NCBI GenBank assembly: GCA_900316255.1
Contig: ONCI01000005.1
Coordinates: 1-61,257 of the forward strand
Origin: an uncultured Eubacteriales bacterium
GTDB lineage: Bacteria > Bacillota > Clostridia > Oscillospirales > Oscillospiraceae
DNA: 61,257 nt
Direction: 5' to 3'
The notes beneath the pieces were generated by a model. The model did not search any database and had not been told where the DNA came from. It was given only the letters and a program-made list of their open reading frames with translations. Both the position numbers and the translations under genes were made by a program. This document shows positions 8,271-16,753 of this stretch, one piece after another; position 1 is the first letter of the stretch; every line of letters begins with the position of its first letter.

Positions 8271-9659
8271 TTACTGCTTTTCCAGCTTCGCGGCCAGGTC
8301 CTCCAGGGCTTCGGTGAGAGCTTCCTCGAAGGAGGGATGGGGGCGCATGGCGAGAAGGAGCTGCCGGGGCGTCATGCCGTTGGCGATGGCCTGGCTGATC
8401 TGGGAGATCATGTCCGGCGCGTTGAGGCACATGAGCTGGGCGCCCAGGATTTTACCTGTCTCGGCGTGGGCCAGGACCTTCATGAAGCTGCGGCCCGGGT
8501 CCTCGATCAGGGTGCGGGCGTTGCCGCCCAGGACGCACTTGCCGGTCTTCACCGGGATGCTCCGGGCCTTGGCCTCGGCGTCGGTGAGGCCCACCACGGC
8601 GATCTCCGGCCGGCAGTAGACGCAGCTGGGGACCACCCGCATGTCCACCCGGCTTTCCTGGCCGCAGAAAAGCTCGGCAAAGGCCTGGCCCTGGGCGGAG
8701 GCCACATGGGCCAGCTGGGTGTTGGAAGCCACGTCCCCGATGGCGTAGACGCCGGGGATGCTGGTCTCATAGCGTTCGTTTACCTTGAGGATGCGGCCCT
8801 CCAGCTCCGGGGTGAGCCCCTCGGCAAAGAGGCCCTCCCAGGCGGCCCGGCGGCCTACGGCGCAGAGCACCGCTTCGCCCTCAGCAAAGTCCGGCTTGCC
8901 CTTCATGGTGAAGTGCACCCGGATACCAGTCTCGGTCTGCTCCGCCCGCTCCACCAGAGCGCCGGTGCAGACCCGGACATTTTTCTTTTTGAGGATCAGG
9001 GCCAGGTTCTGGCCCAGCTCCCGGTCCAGCATGGGAAGGAGCCGGTCCAGACCCTCCAGCACGGTGACATCGACCCCCAGGTCAGAGAAGAAGCAGGCGA
9101 ATTCGATGCCGATGACCCCGCCGCCGATGATGACCAGGGACCGGTAGAGATGGTCCGGGCCCTGGAGCAGCTCCTCGCTGGTGAGGACATTGGGCAGGTC
9201 CATGCCGGGCAGAGGCAGGCGGATGGGCTCGGCCCCGGTGGCGATGAGGATGGCCTCCGCCGTGACTTCTATCTCCCCTTCCGGGCCGGTGACGCGCACC
9301 CGGTGAGGCTCCAGGATCTTAGCCCGGCCGCGCAGCAGGGGGATCTTCGCGCTCTTGAACATGGTCTCCACGCCGGCACTGAGAGTCTGGGCCACCCGGA
9401 GCTTATTCTGGAAGATCTCGCCCAGGTCCGCCCGCAGGCCCTCGGCGTGAACGCCCACGGCGACCCCCTCCCGGGCGGAGCGGTAGAGCTCGGAGCTGTG
9501 CAGCAGGGTCTTGGTGGAGACGCAGCCCCGGTTCACGCAGGTGCCGCCGGGCTCCCGGGCCTCCACAACGGCGACTCTTTTGCCCAACTTCGCCGCCCGC
9601 AGGGCCGCGGTCTGGCCCCCCGGCCCGGCGCCGATCACAAGAAGATCATAGTCGAACAT
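8271..9659 (-). CDS. lpdA: Dihydrolipoyl dehydrogenase (glycine cleavage L-protein)
   Basis: This FAD-dependent oxidoreductase reoxidises the dihydrolipoyl arm of GcvH with NAD+. The 462-residue protein starts with the FAD-binding VIGAGPGGQTAALRAA motif, followed by the redox pair GGTCVNRGC (C41 and C46). The NAD-binding IIGGGVIGIEFACFFSDLG motif follows, then the second FAD motif YAIGDVASNTQLAH and the active-site RPHPSFEEALTEA near the C-terminus. No N-terminal lipoyl domain is present. The ATG at 9659 was chosen over an upstream in-frame start because it places the FAD motif at the usual distance. It is the last gene of the glycine-cleavage operon, about 30 bp after the small membrane protein gene, and ends before the 8202-8237 terminator. 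Confidence 0.95.
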   Translation of the reverse strand: MFDYDLLVIGAGPGGQTAALRAAKLGKRVAVVEAREPGGTCVNRGCVSTKTLLHSSELYRSAREGVAVGVHAEGLRADLGEIFQNKLRVAQTLSAGVETMFKSAKIPLLRGRAKILEPHRVRVTGPEGEIEVTAEAILIATGAEPIRLPLPGMDLPNVLTSEELLQGPDHLYRSLVIIGGGVIGIEFACFFSDLGVDVTVLEGLDRLLPMLDRELGQNLALILKKKNVRVCTGALVERAEQTETGIRVHFTMKGKPDFAEGEAVLCAVGRRAAWEGLFAEGLTPELEGRILKVNERYETSIPGVYAIGDVASNTQLAHVASAQGQAFAELFCGQESRVDMRVVPSCVYCRPEIAVVGLTDAEAKARSIPVKTGKCVLGGNARTLIEDPGRSFMKVLAHAETGKILGAQLMCLNAPDMISQISQAIANGMTPRQLLLAMRPHPSFEEALTEALEDLAAKLEKQ

Positions 9660-9690
9660 GGCTGATTTCCTCCCAAATACCGCTTTGGAT

Positions 9691-10011
9691 CTATCGCTTC
9701 CCGGATAGTTCAAGAATGAGGATGGAGAGAATGGGGAACGCGAGCCAAAGATACGAGTTCAGGGCAAAGATATTCATCTTTTCCTGCCCTTTTACGAATC
9801 TTGGGAATCGGTTTCTCAACCCGACGCCGAAAATGTCCGCTTCCTTGTCAAAACGGTCGTACTGAACAGACCAAACAATTGTGCAGATGATGGCAAAGAA
9901 GAAGCAGGTGCCCATCACATAGGGGAACAAATCCTCTCCGGCATCGATTTCCGCCCAGATCATCAAAGCGATAACGGCAAGACTGATAATCAGATCCTTT
10001 TTTCGGAACAT
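9691..10011 (-). CDS. Small membrane protein within the gcv operon
   Basis: This 106-residue protein is of unknown function. It has two adjacent hydrophobic segments near the N-terminus (IISLAVIALMIWAEI and YVMGTCFFFAIICTIVWSV) and a third at the C-terminus (YLWLAFPILSILILEL), so it is probably an integral membrane protein. A charged region (YDRFDKEADIFGVGLRNRF) lies between them. It sits between gcvPB and lpd on the same strand with short gaps and is likely co-transcribed, although glycine cleavage enzymes are cytosolic. Its codon use is visibly more AT-rich than its neighbours, which suggests later insertion into the operon. I do not recognise a family. Confidence 0.75.
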   Translation of the reverse strand: MFRKKDLIISLAVIALMIWAEIDAGEDLFPYVMGTCFFFAIICTIVWSVQYDRFDKEADIFGVGLRNRFPRFVKGQEKMNIFALNSYLWLAFPILSILILELSGKR

Positions 10012-10045
10012 CTGCTTCTCCCTTTCTGTCGATACGAATCAGCTT

Positions 10046-11449
10046 TCAGCCCTTCTGCCTGCGGAGCACCGGCTGGCGGGCGGCCCGGACCTCGTCGGGC
10101 CGGGCGATCTGGGCCTGGTGGGGCGCGTTGTGCATGAAGTCCGGGTCTTTTTTGCCCAGCTCATAGAGTTCCCGGAAGATCTGGGCAGCCCAGTCCAGGG
10201 TCTCCTTGCTCTCGGTCTCGGTGGGCTCCAGCATCAGGGCCTCGTGGACGATCATGGGGAAGTACATCGTGGGCGGGTGCATGCCGTAGTCGATGAGGCT
10301 CTTCGCCACGTCCAGGGCGCTGACGCCGGTCTCCTTCTTGTATTCCGAGAGGTCCAGCACGAATTCATGCATGCAGATCCGGTCAAAGGCGGGCTCAAAG
10401 CTGCCCTGGATCTGCCGCATGAGGTAGTTTGCGTTCAAGACGGCGTTCTTTGCCGCCTCGGGGATGCCCTCCCTGCCCAGGGTAAGCAGGTAGGCCAGGG
10501 CGCGGACCACCACAAGGAAGTTCCCCGCGAAGGCGCGGACCTGGAGATGGCCCGGCTCGTCCATCAGGGCGGAATGGGGCAGGAACTCCTTCAAAAAGGC
10601 CTTGCAGCCCACGGCGCAGGCGCCGGGACCGCCGCCGCCGTGAGGCGTGGCAAAGGTCTTGTGCAGGTTCATGTGGATGCAGTCAAAGCCCATGTCGCCG
10701 GGGCGCACCACGCCCATGACGGCGTTGAGATTGGCCCCGTCATAGTAGCACAGGCCGCCGGCCTCGTGGACCAGGCGGGTGATCTCCAGGATGTTCTCGT
10801 CGAAGAGGCCCACGGTGTTGGGGTTTGTGAGCATGAGGCCCGCGGTGTCCTCCCCCAGGACCGCCTTCAGGGCCTCCAGGTCCACGCAGCCGTCCGGGGC
10901 GGAGGGGATGTTCACCACCTCGTAGCCGCACATGGCGGCGGTGGCGGGGTTGGTGCCATGGGCGGAATCGGGCACGATGATCTTGCGGCGCTTCGTATCG
11001 CCCCGGCTGGCGTGATACTGCTTGATGAGCAGCACGCCGGTAAACTCCCCGTGGGCGCCGGCGGCGGGCTGGAAGGTCATGCCCTCCATGCCGGTGATCT
11101 CGCAGAGATATTTCGCCGCGGTGTCCAGCACCTCACGACAGCCCCGGGTGTGCTTCTCCCCGGCCAGGGGATGGACGCCGGTGAAGCCCGGCAGGGCAGC
11201 CATATCCTCGTCGATGCGGGGATTGTACTTCATGGTGCAGGAGCCCAGGGGGTAGAAGCCGCAGTTCACGCCGTGAACCCGGTGGTTGAGCTCGGTATAG
11301 TGCCGGGCCAGGTCCACCTCGCTGAGCTCCGGAAGGGCCGGCGCGGTCTCCCGGCGGAAGGCCTCGGGAAGCTCCGTCTTTTCCACGTCGCAGTTCGGCA
11401 GCAGGTCGCAGTGCCGGCCGGGAACGCTCTTTTCAAAAATCAGCTTCAT
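10046..11449 (-). CDS. gcvPB: Glycine dehydrogenase (decarboxylating) subunit 2
   Basis: This is the PLP-binding subunit of the split P-protein. With GcvPA it decarboxylates glycine and loads the aminomethyl group onto lipoyl-GcvH. The 467-residue protein carries the conserved GFYPLGSCTMKYNP motif, PDSAHGTNPATAAMCGY, and the Schiff-base lysine K264 in NLHKTFATPHGGGGPG. The start ATG at 11449 overlaps the gcvPA stop (ATGA), indicating translational coupling. Length and motifs are normal for Firmicute GcvPB. Confidence 0.96.
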   Translation of the reverse strand: MKLIFEKSVPGRHCDLLPNCDVEKTELPEAFRRETAPALPELSEVDLARHYTELNHRVHGVNCGFYPLGSCTMKYNPRIDEDMAALPGFTGVHPLAGEKHTRGCREVLDTAAKYLCEITGMEGMTFQPAAGAHGEFTGVLLIKQYHASRGDTKRRKIIVPDSAHGTNPATAAMCGYEVVNIPSAPDGCVDLEALKAVLGEDTAGLMLTNPNTVGLFDENILEITRLVHEAGGLCYYDGANLNAVMGVVRPGDMGFDCIHMNLHKTFATPHGGGGPGACAVGCKAFLKEFLPHSALMDEPGHLQVRAFAGNFLVVVRALAYLLTLGREGIPEAAKNAVLNANYLMRQIQGSFEPAFDRICMHEFVLDLSEYKKETGVSALDVAKSLIDYGMHPPTMYFPMIVHEALMLEPTETESKETLDWAAQIFRELYELGKKDPDFMHNAPHQAQIARPDEVRAARQPVLRRQKG

Positions 11450-12759
11450 TTTGCCAGCACCTCCTTTACCAGGGCGATGGCCTTGTCCAGTTCCGCTTTG
11501 CTCTGCTTCTCGGTGGCGCACCAGAGGACGCCGCCCTCCACGGGCAGGCCGCCCAGGATGCCGTTCTGCTCCAGGGCAGCCAGTACCTCCACCTGCCGGG
11601 GCAGGCTGGTGACGAACTCATGGAAGAAGGGGCCGGGGTAACGCAGCTCCACCCCCGGAAGGGCGGTGAGGCCCCGCATCAGGTAATGGGCCTTGGCCAT
11701 GCACTGCTCGGCGGCCTCCCGGAGCCCCTCCGGACCCATGACGGCCAGATACACCGAGGCGGTGAGGGCGCAGAGGGCCTCGTTGGAGCAGATGTTGCTG
11801 CTGGCCTTCTCCCGGCGGATGTGCTGCTCCCGGGCCTGAAGGCTCAGGACATAGCAGCGCTCCCCTTTTGCGTCCACGGTCTCGCCCACGATGCGGCCGG
11901 GAAGCTTTCGCATGTGCTTCTGGGTTGTGGCCATGAAGCCCAGATAGGGCCCGCCGTAGCCCAGGGGCAGGCCCAGAGGCTGGCCCTCGCCCACGGCCAC
12001 GTCAGCGCCGCAGTCCCGGGGCGTTTTCAGCAGGCCCAGGGAAATGGGGTTGCAGCCCATGACGAAGAGGGCGCCGGCGGCGTGGGTCATCTGCCCCAGG
12101 GCATCCGCGTCCTCCAGCTGGCCGAAGAAGTTGGGCTGCTGGACATAGAAGGATGCGATCTCCGGGGTGAGCATCTCCTTTAGGGCGTCCATATCCGTCT
12201 TGCCGTCCTTCACGGGGACCACGCGCAGCTCGTCCCCGGTGCCGTAGCAGTAGGTCCGCACGGTGTTGATCACGTCCGGGTGGGCCGCGCCGGAAATGAG
12301 GGTGACGCGGCGCTTCCGGTCCCGGCACATGGCGGCGGCCTCGGCGGCGGCGGTGGCGCCGTCATAGACGGAAGCGTTGGACACGTCCATGCCGGTGAGC
12401 TCGCAGATCATGGTCTGATACTCAAAGATGGACTGGAGCACGCCCTGGCTCATTTCGGCCTGATAGGGCGTGTATGCGGTAAGGAACTCCTCCTTGGCGG
12501 GGATGGACTTCACCAGAGCCGGGATATAGTGGTCATAGGCCCCGGCGCCCCGGAGGATGGTGGAGAAGCGGGTGTTCTTCTCCGCCATCTCGGTGAGGGT
12601 CCGGCCCACCTCCAGCTCGCTCATGCGGTCGGGCAGGTCCAGCTCTCCCTCCAGGAGCATGTCCGCAGGCACGTCCCGGTAGAGCTCCCGCCAGGAGCTC
12701 AGCCCCACGGCCCGCAGCATCTCCTGCCGCTGGGCCGGGGTGGAAGGCACATAGCTCAT
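11446..12759 (-). CDS. gcvPA: Glycine dehydrogenase (decarboxylating) subunit 1
   Basis: This is the partner subunit of the split P-protein of the glycine cleavage complex. It has 437 residues beginning MSYVPSTPAQRQEMLRAVGL. Recognisable segments include FLTAYTPYQAEMSQGVLQSIFEYQ, LTGMDVSNASVYDGATAAAEA and the glycine-rich LPLGYGGPYLGFMATTQKHMRKLPGR. GcvPA lacks the PLP lysine, which is supplied by GcvPB, and this is normal for the split form. It follows gcvH after 25 bp and overlaps gcvPB by 4 bp. Confidence 0.96.
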   Translation of the reverse strand: MSYVPSTPAQRQEMLRAVGLSSWRELYRDVPADMLLEGELDLPDRMSELEVGRTLTEMAEKNTRFSTILRGAGAYDHYIPALVKSIPAKEEFLTAYTPYQAEMSQGVLQSIFEYQTMICELTGMDVSNASVYDGATAAAEAAAMCRDRKRRVTLISGAAHPDVINTVRTYCYGTGDELRVVPVKDGKTDMDALKEMLTPEIASFYVQQPNFFGQLEDADALGQMTHAAGALFVMGCNPISLGLLKTPRDCGADVAVGEGQPLGLPLGYGGPYLGFMATTQKHMRKLPGRIVGETVDAKGERCYVLSLQAREQHIRREKASSNICSNEALCALTASVYLAVMGPEGLREAAEQCMAKAHYLMRGLTALPGVELRYPGPFFHEFVTSLPRQVEVLAALEQNGILGGLPVEGGVLWCATEKQSKAELDKAIALVKEVLAK

Positions 12760-12784
12760 GTTGTTTCCTCCCTGTGCAGGCTTC

Positions 12785-13156
12785 TCAGTGGGTGCACTCG
12801 GCCTCGTACTGCTCGGCGCTGAGCAGGTCCTCGGTATCGGTGACGTTCTCCACCTTGATGATCCAGGTGCCGTAGGGGTCCTCGTTCAGCTTCTCGGGAG
12901 CGTCCAGCAGCTCCTCGTTCACGGCGCAGACGGTGCCGGTGACGGGGCTGACCAGGTCGCTGACGGCCTTGACGGATTCCACATCGCCGAAGGGCTCGCC
13001 GGCGGTGGCCTCGTCCCCCACCTCGGGCAGGTTCACGAACACCACGTCGCCCAGCTCGCTCTGGGCAAAGTCGGAAATACCGATGACGGCGATGCCGTCA
13101 TCCATGCGGAGCCATTCGTGATCGCGGGAGTACTGCAGTTCTGCGGGATAATTCAT
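12785..13156 (-). CDS. gcvH: Glycine cleavage system H protein
   Basis: This lipoyl carrier protein shuttles the aminomethyl intermediate between P, T and L proteins. It has 123 residues with the usual [19 protein letters not shown] opening and the lipoylation site at K63 in [18 protein letters not shown]. The C-terminal [11 protein letters not shown] motif is also typical. The start is the ATG at 13156, with GGAGG placed about 8 bp upstream; the longer in-frame start would consume that ribosome-binding site. About 120 bp containing a palindromic repeat separates it from the upstream gcvT-SHMT fusion. Confidence 0.96.
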   Translation of the reverse strand: MNYPAELQYSRDHEWLRMDDGIAVIGISDFAQSELGDVVFVNLPEVGDEATAGEPFGDVESVKAVSDLVSPVTGTVCAVNEELLDAPEKLNEDPYGTWIIKVENVTDTEDLLSAEQYEAECTH

Positions 13157-13175
13157 GATGATAACCTCCATTTTA

Positions 13176-13265
13176 TGATTCGTAGGGGAGGGGCTTGCCC
13201 CTCCCGATTGTACAGGTCGGGGAAACGGATTGCCACGCCAGTGTGCGCACTGGCTCGCAATGACA
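13176..13265. repeat. Palindromic repeats between gcvT-SHMT and gcvH
   Basis: A GGGGAGGGGCTTGCCCCTCC palindrome near 13184 is followed by CCAGTGTGCGCACTGG near 13239. Both hairpin types recur elsewhere in the window (5.1 kb, 5.3 kb, 51.6 kb). They lie inside the operon, so they are transcribed and could affect mRNA processing or relative expression. Confidence 0.6.
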
Positions 13266-13276
13266 GATGTTGGGAA

Positions 13277-15925
13277 TCAGAATCCGATCTTTCCTGCGAA
13301 GGCCTCCAGGGCGTCCTCGAAGTCCTTGTCGTCAAAGCAATAGCGCATGGCGGTGTAATCGGCGCGGAGGCGGCTCACATCCTCGGACACGTCCTCGCCG
13401 CGGAGGATGCAGGCAGCCATGAGCTGGGCAAGCTGGTCGAATTCCTTTTCTCCGAAGCCGAAGCGGGTCATTTCGCTGACGCCCATGCGCAATGCGCCGG
13501 AGGCGGTGAAGCCCTCCTCGTCCGGGGTGGCCTGGTAGTTCACGATGATGTTGTTCCGCTCCAGACGCTTTGCGATCTCGGCGCCCTCGCCGTAGCCCAC
13601 GGAGACCAGGACCTGGTGGGTCTCGGTATAGCCGATGGCGGGATCGCCGCAGACCCGCAGCCCCGCGGCCTTCAGGGAGCGGGCAAAGCTCTTGGCGTTG
13701 CGGATGACGGCGGACTGGTAGGCGTCCTTGAAGGCGTTCATCTCGTAGGCCGCCATGAGAAGGCCCAGCTGGGTGCCCAGGTGATGGTTGGAGACGCTGC
13801 CGGGGAAGGCCCGGTTCTCGATGCTCTCCCAGAGGCCGTATTTCAGTTCGTCCTCCCTGTAATTCACGGCGATGACGCCCCGCTGGGGACCGAAGAAGGT
13901 CTTGTGGGTGGAGCCGGTGACGATCTCGGCGCCCTCCCGGAAGGGATTCTGGAAGTAATCCCCCGCGATGCCCAGGACGTGGGCCATGTCGTACATGATG
14001 GTGGTGGGGAGCTTCTGCTCGTCCACGTATTTGCGGATCTCGGCCACAGGCTCCTTGTGGATCACCATGCTCTTGCCGAAGATGATGAGCTCTGGCCGGT
14101 ACTGGTCGATGACCTTCTTGGTCTCCTCCACGTCGATCTTGAAGATGTTGTCTTTGCAGACGGGGAAATTCACCACGGCGCTGCGCTCGGTGACCGGATC
14201 GATGGCGATATAGTCATGCAGAGCGCCCATGGGCTGGGCAGAGAGGTGGCCGCCCTTGATGATGTGGTTATTGAGCACATAGCCCAGGCGCTGGGGGGTG
14301 TGCTTGCGGTCCAGCCGGTTCTTCCAGTCCATCAGGGCGGAGAAGGTGCAGGTATTGGCCATCTGGCCGCTGGTGACGCGGGTCTCCACCTCGGTGCAGC
14401 CGAAGTATTTGCGCAGCTCCCGCACCGCCAGCTGCTCCACCTCGTCGATGAAGCCGGTGCCCTGGTAGTAAAAAATGTCCTTGTCGTAGAAGGATTTGAT
14501 CTTCTTGTGCTCGGCGTAGCGGCAGCTTGGGTCGGAGGCGGAAAGCATCTGCACGGCGCGGCTGGGGGTATTCTCCGAGGGGATCAGGTTCACGCAGCGC
14601 TTCTGCCGCCAGAGGTGGTTTTCCTCCGCACGCCGCAGCAGGTTCAGGGCCTTCAGCTCCGGAGTCTCGCCGCTCTCGGGGAGCTGGGAGAGCTCCTTGC
14701 CGTAGAGGATGGGGCGGGCAAAGGGGGGCGCCATGTTGTCCAGGTGCTTCTCCGGGATCACGGCCTTCACCCGCTTGCCGCGGATGTCCACGGTGACGAT
14801 ATCGTCCTCCAGCACCGAGCTCTCGATATAGCAGGTGCCGATGGCCCGCTTTTCCACCGTGTCGGTGATCACGGTCTCCAGCCCCTCGCCCTCGGCCTTG
14901 TAATAGGGCACCATGGTGCCGCTGGTGACCCAGCCGATCTGGGTGTCCCCCCGGTAGACGGGCATGCCGGCGCGCATGACGCCCCGTTCCAGCAGGGTGA
15001 TGGGCCGGATGGTCTTCGGCAGCGCGGCGCAGTCCGAGAAGTCCCGGTTCTGGATGCGCTTGAAGGCCTCATACTGCTTTTCCAGGGCCTTGCGGCCGAT
15101 GTAGTCGCCCTTGCGCTCGGAGAAGCTCACGGCGAACTTGGCGAGAGGCACCGCGTAGATGGGCATGGGCTTACCCTCCGGGTCCAGCCCCATCTCATGG
15201 CCGTAGAGGGGCATGCCCGCCTCCAGGCGCAGGGTGTCCCGGGCGCCCAGGCCCGCGGGACGGGCTCCCAGCTCGCAGAGCCGGTTCCAGAGCCAGGCCG
15301 CGTCCTCGCTTTTCACATAGACCTCGTAGCCCAGGGGCTCGCCGGTGTAGCCGGTCTTGGCGACGCGGGCGAAATGGCCCTCCAGCATCAGGCTGTTCAG
15401 GGCGTTCTTCATGGGCTCGGTGACCGCCTCGCCGCCGGAGAGGATGGTCATGAGCTCCTTGCTTTTGGGGCCCTGGACCGCGATGGAGGCCCAGTCGGCG
15501 GTGATGTCAGTCACGGTGACGTCGTAGTTCTCTGCGATGGGCAGCAGGTGTTGGAGGTCCTTTTCCGTGTTGGCGGCGTTTACCACCAGAAGGAGCCGGC
15601 CTTCCTCAAAGCGGTAGAGGTAGGCGTCGTCGATGGCGGAGCCGTCCTCGTCCGGGAGGATGCAGTACTGGGCCTTGTACAGGTCCAGGCCCTCCACGTT
15701 GCTGGAGAGGACGTGCTGCAGGAATCGGACCCGCTCCGGTCCCTCCACCAGGAGGCGGCCCATATGGGAAACGTCGAAGAGGGAGCAGAAATGCCGGGTA
15801 TAGAGATGCTCGGCCACGATGCCGCCGGGATACTGCACAGGCATGTCCCAGCCGCCGAAGTCCACCATGGTGGCCCCTGCCGCCAGGTGGGTCTCATAGA
15901 GTTGGGTGCGTTTCAGTTCGCTCAT
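13277..15925 (-). CDS. gcvT: GcvT aminomethyltransferase fused to an SHMT-like domain
   Basis: A single 882-residue ORF joins two enzymes that are normally separate. Residues 1 to about 410 are aminomethyltransferase (T-protein): METHYL-carrier folate motifs are represented by DFGGWDMPVQYPGG, SAIDDAYLYR, KTGYTGEPLGYEVY and MPLYGHEMG. Residues of about 425-882 resemble PLP-dependent serine hydroxymethyltransferase, with CVNLIPSENTPS, YYQGTGFIDEVEQLA, VTSGQMANTCTFSAL and the PLP lysine K675 in TGSTHKTFFGPQRG. The T domain releases methylene-tetrahydrofolate and SHMT uses it to make serine from glycine, so fusion could channel the folate. The SHMT half is divergent: the usual GGHLTHG motif reads GGHLSAQ, so its activity is uncertain. 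It is the first gene of the riboswitch-controlled operon; the ATG at 15925 has a GGAGGAAG ribosome-binding site. Confidence 0.93.
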   Translation of the reverse strand: MSELKRTQLYETHLAAGATMVDFGGWDMPVQYPGGIVAEHLYTRHFCSLFDVSHMGRLLVEGPERVRFLQHVLSSNVEGLDLYKAQYCILPDEDGSAIDDAYLYRFEEGRLLLVVNAANTEKDLQHLLPIAENYDVTVTDITADWASIAVQGPKSKELMTILSGGEAVTEPMKNALNSLMLEGHFARVAKTGYTGEPLGYEVYVKSEDAAWLWNRLCELGARPAGLGARDTLRLEAGMPLYGHEMGLDPEGKPMPIYAVPLAKFAVSFSERKGDYIGRKALEKQYEAFKRIQNRDFSDCAALPKTIRPITLLERGVMRAGMPVYRGDTQIGWVTSGTMVPYYKAEGEGLETVITDTVEKRAIGTCYIESSVLEDDIVTVDIRGKRVKAVIPEKHLDNMAPPFARPILYGKELSQLPESGETPELKALNLLRRAEENHLWRQKRCVNLIPSENTPSRAVQMLSASDPSCRYAEHKKIKSFYDKDIFYYQGTGFIDEVEQLAVRELRKYFGCTEVETRVTSGQMANTCTFSALMDWKNRLDRKHTPQRLGYVLNNHIIKGGHLSAQPMGALHDYIAIDPVTERSAVVNFPVCKDNIFKIDVEETKKVIDQYRPELIIFGKSMVIHKEPVAEIRKYVDEQKLPTTIMYDMAHVLGIAGDYFQNPFREGAEIVTGSTHKTFFGPQRGVIAVNYREDELKYGLWESIENRAFPGSVSNHHLGTQLGLLMAAYEMNAFKDAYQSAVIRNAKSFARSLKAAGLRVCGDPAIGYTETHQVLVSVGYGEGAEIAKRLERNNIIVNYQATPDEEGFTASGALRMGVSEMTRFGFGEKEFDQLAQLMAACILRGEDVSEDVSRLRADYTAMRYCFDDKDFEDALEAFAGKIGF

Positions 15926-15947
15926 GTTCTTCCTCCGTTGGTTAGCG

Positions 15948-15975
15948 TTTTGAGTTTTGAGATTTGAGTTTTGAG
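15948..15975. repeat. Four tandem TTTTGAG heptamers upstream of gcvT
   Basis: Four consecutive 7-bp units at 15948-15954, 15955-15961, 15962-15968 (ATTTGAG) and 15969-15975 lie 22-50 bp upstream of the gcvT-SHMT start codon. They read CTCAAAA on the transcribed strand. A similar three-unit run occurs at 22523-22543. Confidence 0.8.
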
Positions 15976-15996
15976 GAGTGGCGAGGCAACGTTTCT

Positions 15997-16145
15997 GTGC
16001 TTCCCCCAGCGGGGGAAGCTGGCGCGGCGCGATCCCCCGCGAGCGCCGTGACTGATGAGGGAGAGGCTCGGACGATCGCCAGCCTGGGACTAAGTTTCTC
16101 CCTCATCACCCGCTTCGCGGGAGCTTCCCCCGCTGGGGGAAGCAC
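15997..16145. repeat. 149-bp imperfect palindrome in the gcv leader
   Basis: The ends GTGCTTCCCCCAGCGGGGG and its complement (15997-16020 against 16132-16145) face each other, and inner GAGGGAGA / TCTCCCTC boxes also pair. This is two composite intergenic repeats in head-to-head arrangement. It lies in the transcribed leader between the glycine riboswitch and gcvT. Confidence 0.75.
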
Positions 16146-16170
16146 AACGCGCTGTTTTTGCGCAAAAAGA

Positions 16171-16203
16171 GAGGCAGAAAGACCCCTTTGGTCTTTCTGC
16201 CTC
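16171..16203 (-). terminator. Strong intrinsic terminator downstream of the riboswitch
   Basis: A perfect 14-bp stem (16171-16184 with 16190-16203, arm GAGGCAGAAAGACC) is followed on the minus strand by TCTTTTTG at about 16163-16170. It lies between the glycine riboswitch and gcvT-SHMT, so transcripts reaching the operon must pass it. It may be part of an extended expression platform or may trim the operon's output. Confidence 0.75.
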
Positions 16204-16365
16204 CGTCTTAGGCGTTTCTTCCATAAAACCATTCCTTCTTTGCCGGGAACAATTGCGCCATGCTGCGTTATCGCCCTTGGAAATACACAAAGTATTCCCT
16301 GCGGGCGCTGCCTTGCCTGACACAATTCTTCCTCGAAAAAAAATGGAAGCGCCTTATGGAAGAAG

Positions 16366-16530
16366 CGCCCGAACCTGAGAGATTCCCGGTCTTGCACCGG
16401 TTGCCCCTTTGGTGTGCATCTTCTTTGGCGTGCACTTTCCGAAGTCCCGTCCTGATCCGATCCTTTTGCCTGAGAGTTTTTGCCTTCCCCTTCGGCTCCG
16501 CAAGGCGCGGCCTCTCTCGGGTCATTCATC
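16366..16530 (-). ncRNA. Tandem glycine riboswitch
   Basis: On the minus strand the first aptamer shows the hallmark CGAGAGAGGC, GCCGAAGGGG, GCAAAAACTCTCAGGCAAAA string. The second aptamer shows CACCAAAGGGGCAA and GGGAATCTCTCAGG. A short linker joins them in the usual two-aptamer arrangement. It lies in the leader of the glycine-cleavage operon, where glycine binding normally turns expression on. A GGCGCTTC..GGCGC region followed by eight U residues (minus strand, around 16336-16368) directly follows aptamer II and may be its terminator arm. Confidence 0.93.
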
Positions 16531-16613
16531 CGGGCCATATTCACTTTTTTCGCCCGTTTTTGTACAGGCGGCACAAGAAACCGCCGGGCAAGCCGACCGC
16601 TTTTTGTGTACTT

Positions 16614-16642
16614 AGTGTAGCCCCTCCCCTGTTTGCTGTCAA
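16614..16642 (-). promoter_or_regulatory. Promoter of the glycine-cleavage operon
   Basis: On the minus strand a consensus TTGACA (16637-16642) and TACACT (16614-16619) are separated by 17 bp. They lie about 85 bp upstream of the first glycine aptamer. Confidence 0.8.
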
Positions 16643-16679
16643 GTGTTTTTTCACAGCAGAAAACAATTTGCGGCGGCGC

Positions 16680-16752
16680 CGGAAGGCTTTGCCTCCCCTG
16701 CAAGGGGAGGTGGCTGAGCCGCCTGCGGCGAAGCCGAAGGGGTCTGCCCTCC
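16680..16752. repeat. Composite intergenic repeat
   Basis: A GCCTCCCCTGCAAGGGGAGG hairpin is followed by a variable GGCTGAGCCGCC..GCGGCG arm. It lies just past the 3' end of the hypothetical gene and upstream of the gcv promoter. Confidence 0.6.
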
Positions 16753-16753
16753 G

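Noticed and set aside
12758-15967. 1069-residue plus-strand ORF opposite the gcvT-SHMT gene
   Set aside because: It is a shadow of GC-rich codon use on the minus strand, with low-complexity Val/His/Gly-rich translation and no motifs, and the minus-strand genes are certain.
16090-16323. 77-residue ORF between the glycine riboswitch and gcvT
   Set aside because: It runs through a terminator and a palindromic repeat and has no ribosome-binding site or recognisable composition.
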